Below are positions 6,966 through 7,972 of a DNA stretch of 7,972 bases, in pieces. The notes below the pieces were generated by a model. The model was not told where the DNA came from. It worked only from the letters and a program-made list of their open reading frames with translations, and made no database searches. Source of the stretch: a bacterium (GTDB lineage: Bacteria > UBP13 > UBA5359). The DNA is taken from assembly GCA_028685295.1 (NCBI GenBank), contig JAQUEL010000083.1, positions 1 to 7,972 on the forward strand, given 5' to 3'. A program made the position numbers and the translations under genes. Each line of letters begins with the position of its first letter. Positions within the stretch are counted from its first letter, which is position 1.

Positions 6966-7616
6966 TCAAGGCCTAAAATAATCAAGCTGGTCTTCCCGTC
7001 CCATTACGATAAGAATATCGCCCTCTTCCAAACGGTCTGCACCGCCGGGAGAGACGATCAGGTTGTTACCCCTCTTTATTACCAGTATATTTATACCCAT
7101 TCTGGGCTTCAAACCGAGTTCGGATAAGGTCTTGCCAAACATCTTGGCCGGGGTAGACACCTCGACAATGCTGTAATCCGCAGTAAGAGGAATATAATCC
7201 ACTATTGTCTGGGATATCAGGCTATGAGCCACCTTGACTCCCATATCTCGCTCCGGAAATACCACTCTATCCGCTCCAACCTTTATCAGAATATTGCTCT
7301 GGGTATTGCTGAGCGCCTTGGCTACGATATACCTGGCGCCTAATTGCTTGAGATTCAAAGTTATTATTATGCTGTCCTCAAGATTGGAGCCGCGCCCGAC
7401 AATAACAACATCAAAATTGGTCACTCCCAGGCTATGCATCGCCTCCATATCGGTGGCATCCATTTGAACTACGTGCGTGACGTCATCCATCATATTGCGG
7501 ACAATCTCCGCATTATTATCGACTCCCAACACCTCATGTCCCATGCCGTATAAAGTCCTGGCCACACTGGCACCGAAAAAGCCCAGGCCGATTACCAGAA
7601 AGCTCTTCTTTTTCAT
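6966..7616 (-). CDS. ktrA: KtrA-type RCK subunit, regulator of K+ uptake, 216 aa
   Basis: This is the cytoplasmic regulatory subunit of a Ktr potassium uptake system, forming a ring beneath KtrB and controlling it through nucleotide binding. The N-terminal Rossmann (RCK_N) domain has VIGLGFFGASVA at 8-19 with the GxGxxG signature and Asp33 at the end of strand 2, expected to contact the nucleotide ribose. The segment ERDMGVKVAHSL matches the linker seen in KtrA proteins. The C-terminal RCK_C domain runs from about 145 to the end (YSIVEVS to ILIVMG). In KtrA relatives this domain can bind c-di-AMP; the binding residues could not be confirmed here. ATG 7616 is preferred because GGGTGA lies 8 bases upstream. 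A GTG four codons earlier (7628) overlaps the ktrB stop as GTGA but has no well-spaced site; either is possible. The order ktrB-ktrA followed by moxR suggests one transcript. Confidence 0.93.
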   Translation of the reverse strand: MKKKSFLVIGLGFFGASVARTLYGMGHEVLGVDNNAEIVRNMMDDVTHVVQMDATDMEAMHSLGVTNFDVVIVGRGSNLEDSIIITLNLKQLGARYIVAKALSNTQSNILIKVGADRVVFPERDMGVKVAHSLISQTIVDYIPLTADYSIVEVSTPAKMFGKTLSELGLKPRMGINILVIKRGNNLIVSPGGADRLEEGDILIVMGREDQLDYFRP

Positions 7617-7624
7617 ATCATCAC

Positions 7625-7972
7625 TCACCCTATCGATATTCTTTCTTCAGGATACGATACCGGCATACCTCTTCTACGTTGAGCCAGAGCGGTCGCAAGG
7701 GTCAGTGGGCCTACCCTGCCTACAAACATGACAAAGGGTATTATCATCTTCCCCACAATAGAAAGCTTTGGCGTAATACCTGTGCTCAACCCTACCGTGC
7801 CGAAGGCTGAAACCACTTCAAAAAGGATACTCATAAACTCCTTATCCTCTATTATTACCAGGGACATGGTGGCTATCACCACCAGGAAGAGCGCCAGCAA
7901 GGTTATCGCCAAAGCGCGCAGAGCCAGATCGAAAGGGATACGCCTGCCGCTGATATTTATTTCCTCTCCTGC
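7625..7972 (-). CDS. ktrB: KtrB/TrkH-type K+ transporter, C-terminal part (5' end cut by window edge)
   Basis: The last 115 residues of the membrane subunit are visible and the reading frame is open to the right edge, so no start lies in the window. Seen in order: a membrane helix at fragment residues 20-41, the final pore loop FEVVSAFGTVGLSTGIT (51-67), whose central Gly contributes to the K+ selectivity filter, and the closing helix with VMFVGRVGPLTLATAL, a strongly conserved end of Ktr/Trk proteins. Together with the adjacent KtrA-type RCK gene, this indicates a Na+-dependent or ATP-gated KtrAB potassium uptake system in the cytoplasmic membrane. The stop (TGA at 7627-7625) overlaps the alternative GTG start of ktrA. 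TrkH/TrkG is the close alternative, but the single small RCK partner favours Ktr. Confidence 0.93.
   Translation of the reverse strand, partial: AGEEINISGRRIPFDLALRALAITLLALFLVVIATMSLVIIEDKEFMSILFEVVSAFGTVGLSTGITPKLSIVGKMIIPFVMFVGRVGPLTLATALAQRRRGMPVSYPEERISIG

Noticed and set aside
7625-7912. A separate small gene starting at TTG 7912
   Set aside because: The frame stays open to the right edge and the extra 20 residues continue the KtrB-like sequence, so this TTG is an internal leucine codon.

Overview
The window reads as a chromosomal segment of a Gram-positive, probably anaerobic, clostridial-type Firmicute. The clues are purine-rich Shine-Dalgarno sites (AAAGGAGG, AGGAGA, GGTGAG), frequent TTG/GTG starts, moderate GC, a KtrA/KtrB-type potassium system and a clostridial-type lysine 2,3-aminomutase. 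Genus cannot be named from sequence alone. All seven genes lie on the minus strand and are tightly packed, so transcription runs from high to low coordinates. No RNA gene, CRISPR array, insertion sequence or phage gene was seen, and there is no gene-free stretch above about 150 bases.

Right part (7972 down to 2577): the end of a KtrB-type K+ translocation subunit (cut by the right edge), the KtrA-type RCK regulatory subunit, then the classic trio of MoxR AAA+ ATPase, DUF58 protein and membrane-anchored transglutaminase-like protein. ktrB/ktrA (if the first ktrA start is used) and moxR/DUF58 are coupled by 4-base stop/start overlaps; the other gaps are 40-50 bases. These five genes look like one transcription unit. 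K+ import, controlled by nucleotide binding to KtrA, sits beside a module thought to act at the cell envelope.

Middle (2576 to 2425): the only sizeable intergenic region, 152 bases. It holds an inverted-repeat element just after the transglutaminase gene, an AT-rich promoter-like stretch and a strong ribosome binding site. It probably separates two transcription units.

Left part (2424 to 1): a two-gene unit. A 473-residue protein with features of an ATP-grasp-like ligase overlaps by 8 bases the start of a lysine 2,3-aminomutase family radical SAM enzyme (cut by the left edge). The aminomutase keeps the iron-sulfur cysteines, the PLP lysine and both aspartates that bind the lysine side chain in characterised enzymes. 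It is not next to the acetyltransferase (AblB) that usually accompanies this enzyme for N-epsilon-acetyl-beta-lysine synthesis, at least on its upstream side. A pathway in which beta-lysine is made and then ligated to something else is the most interesting hypothesis here.
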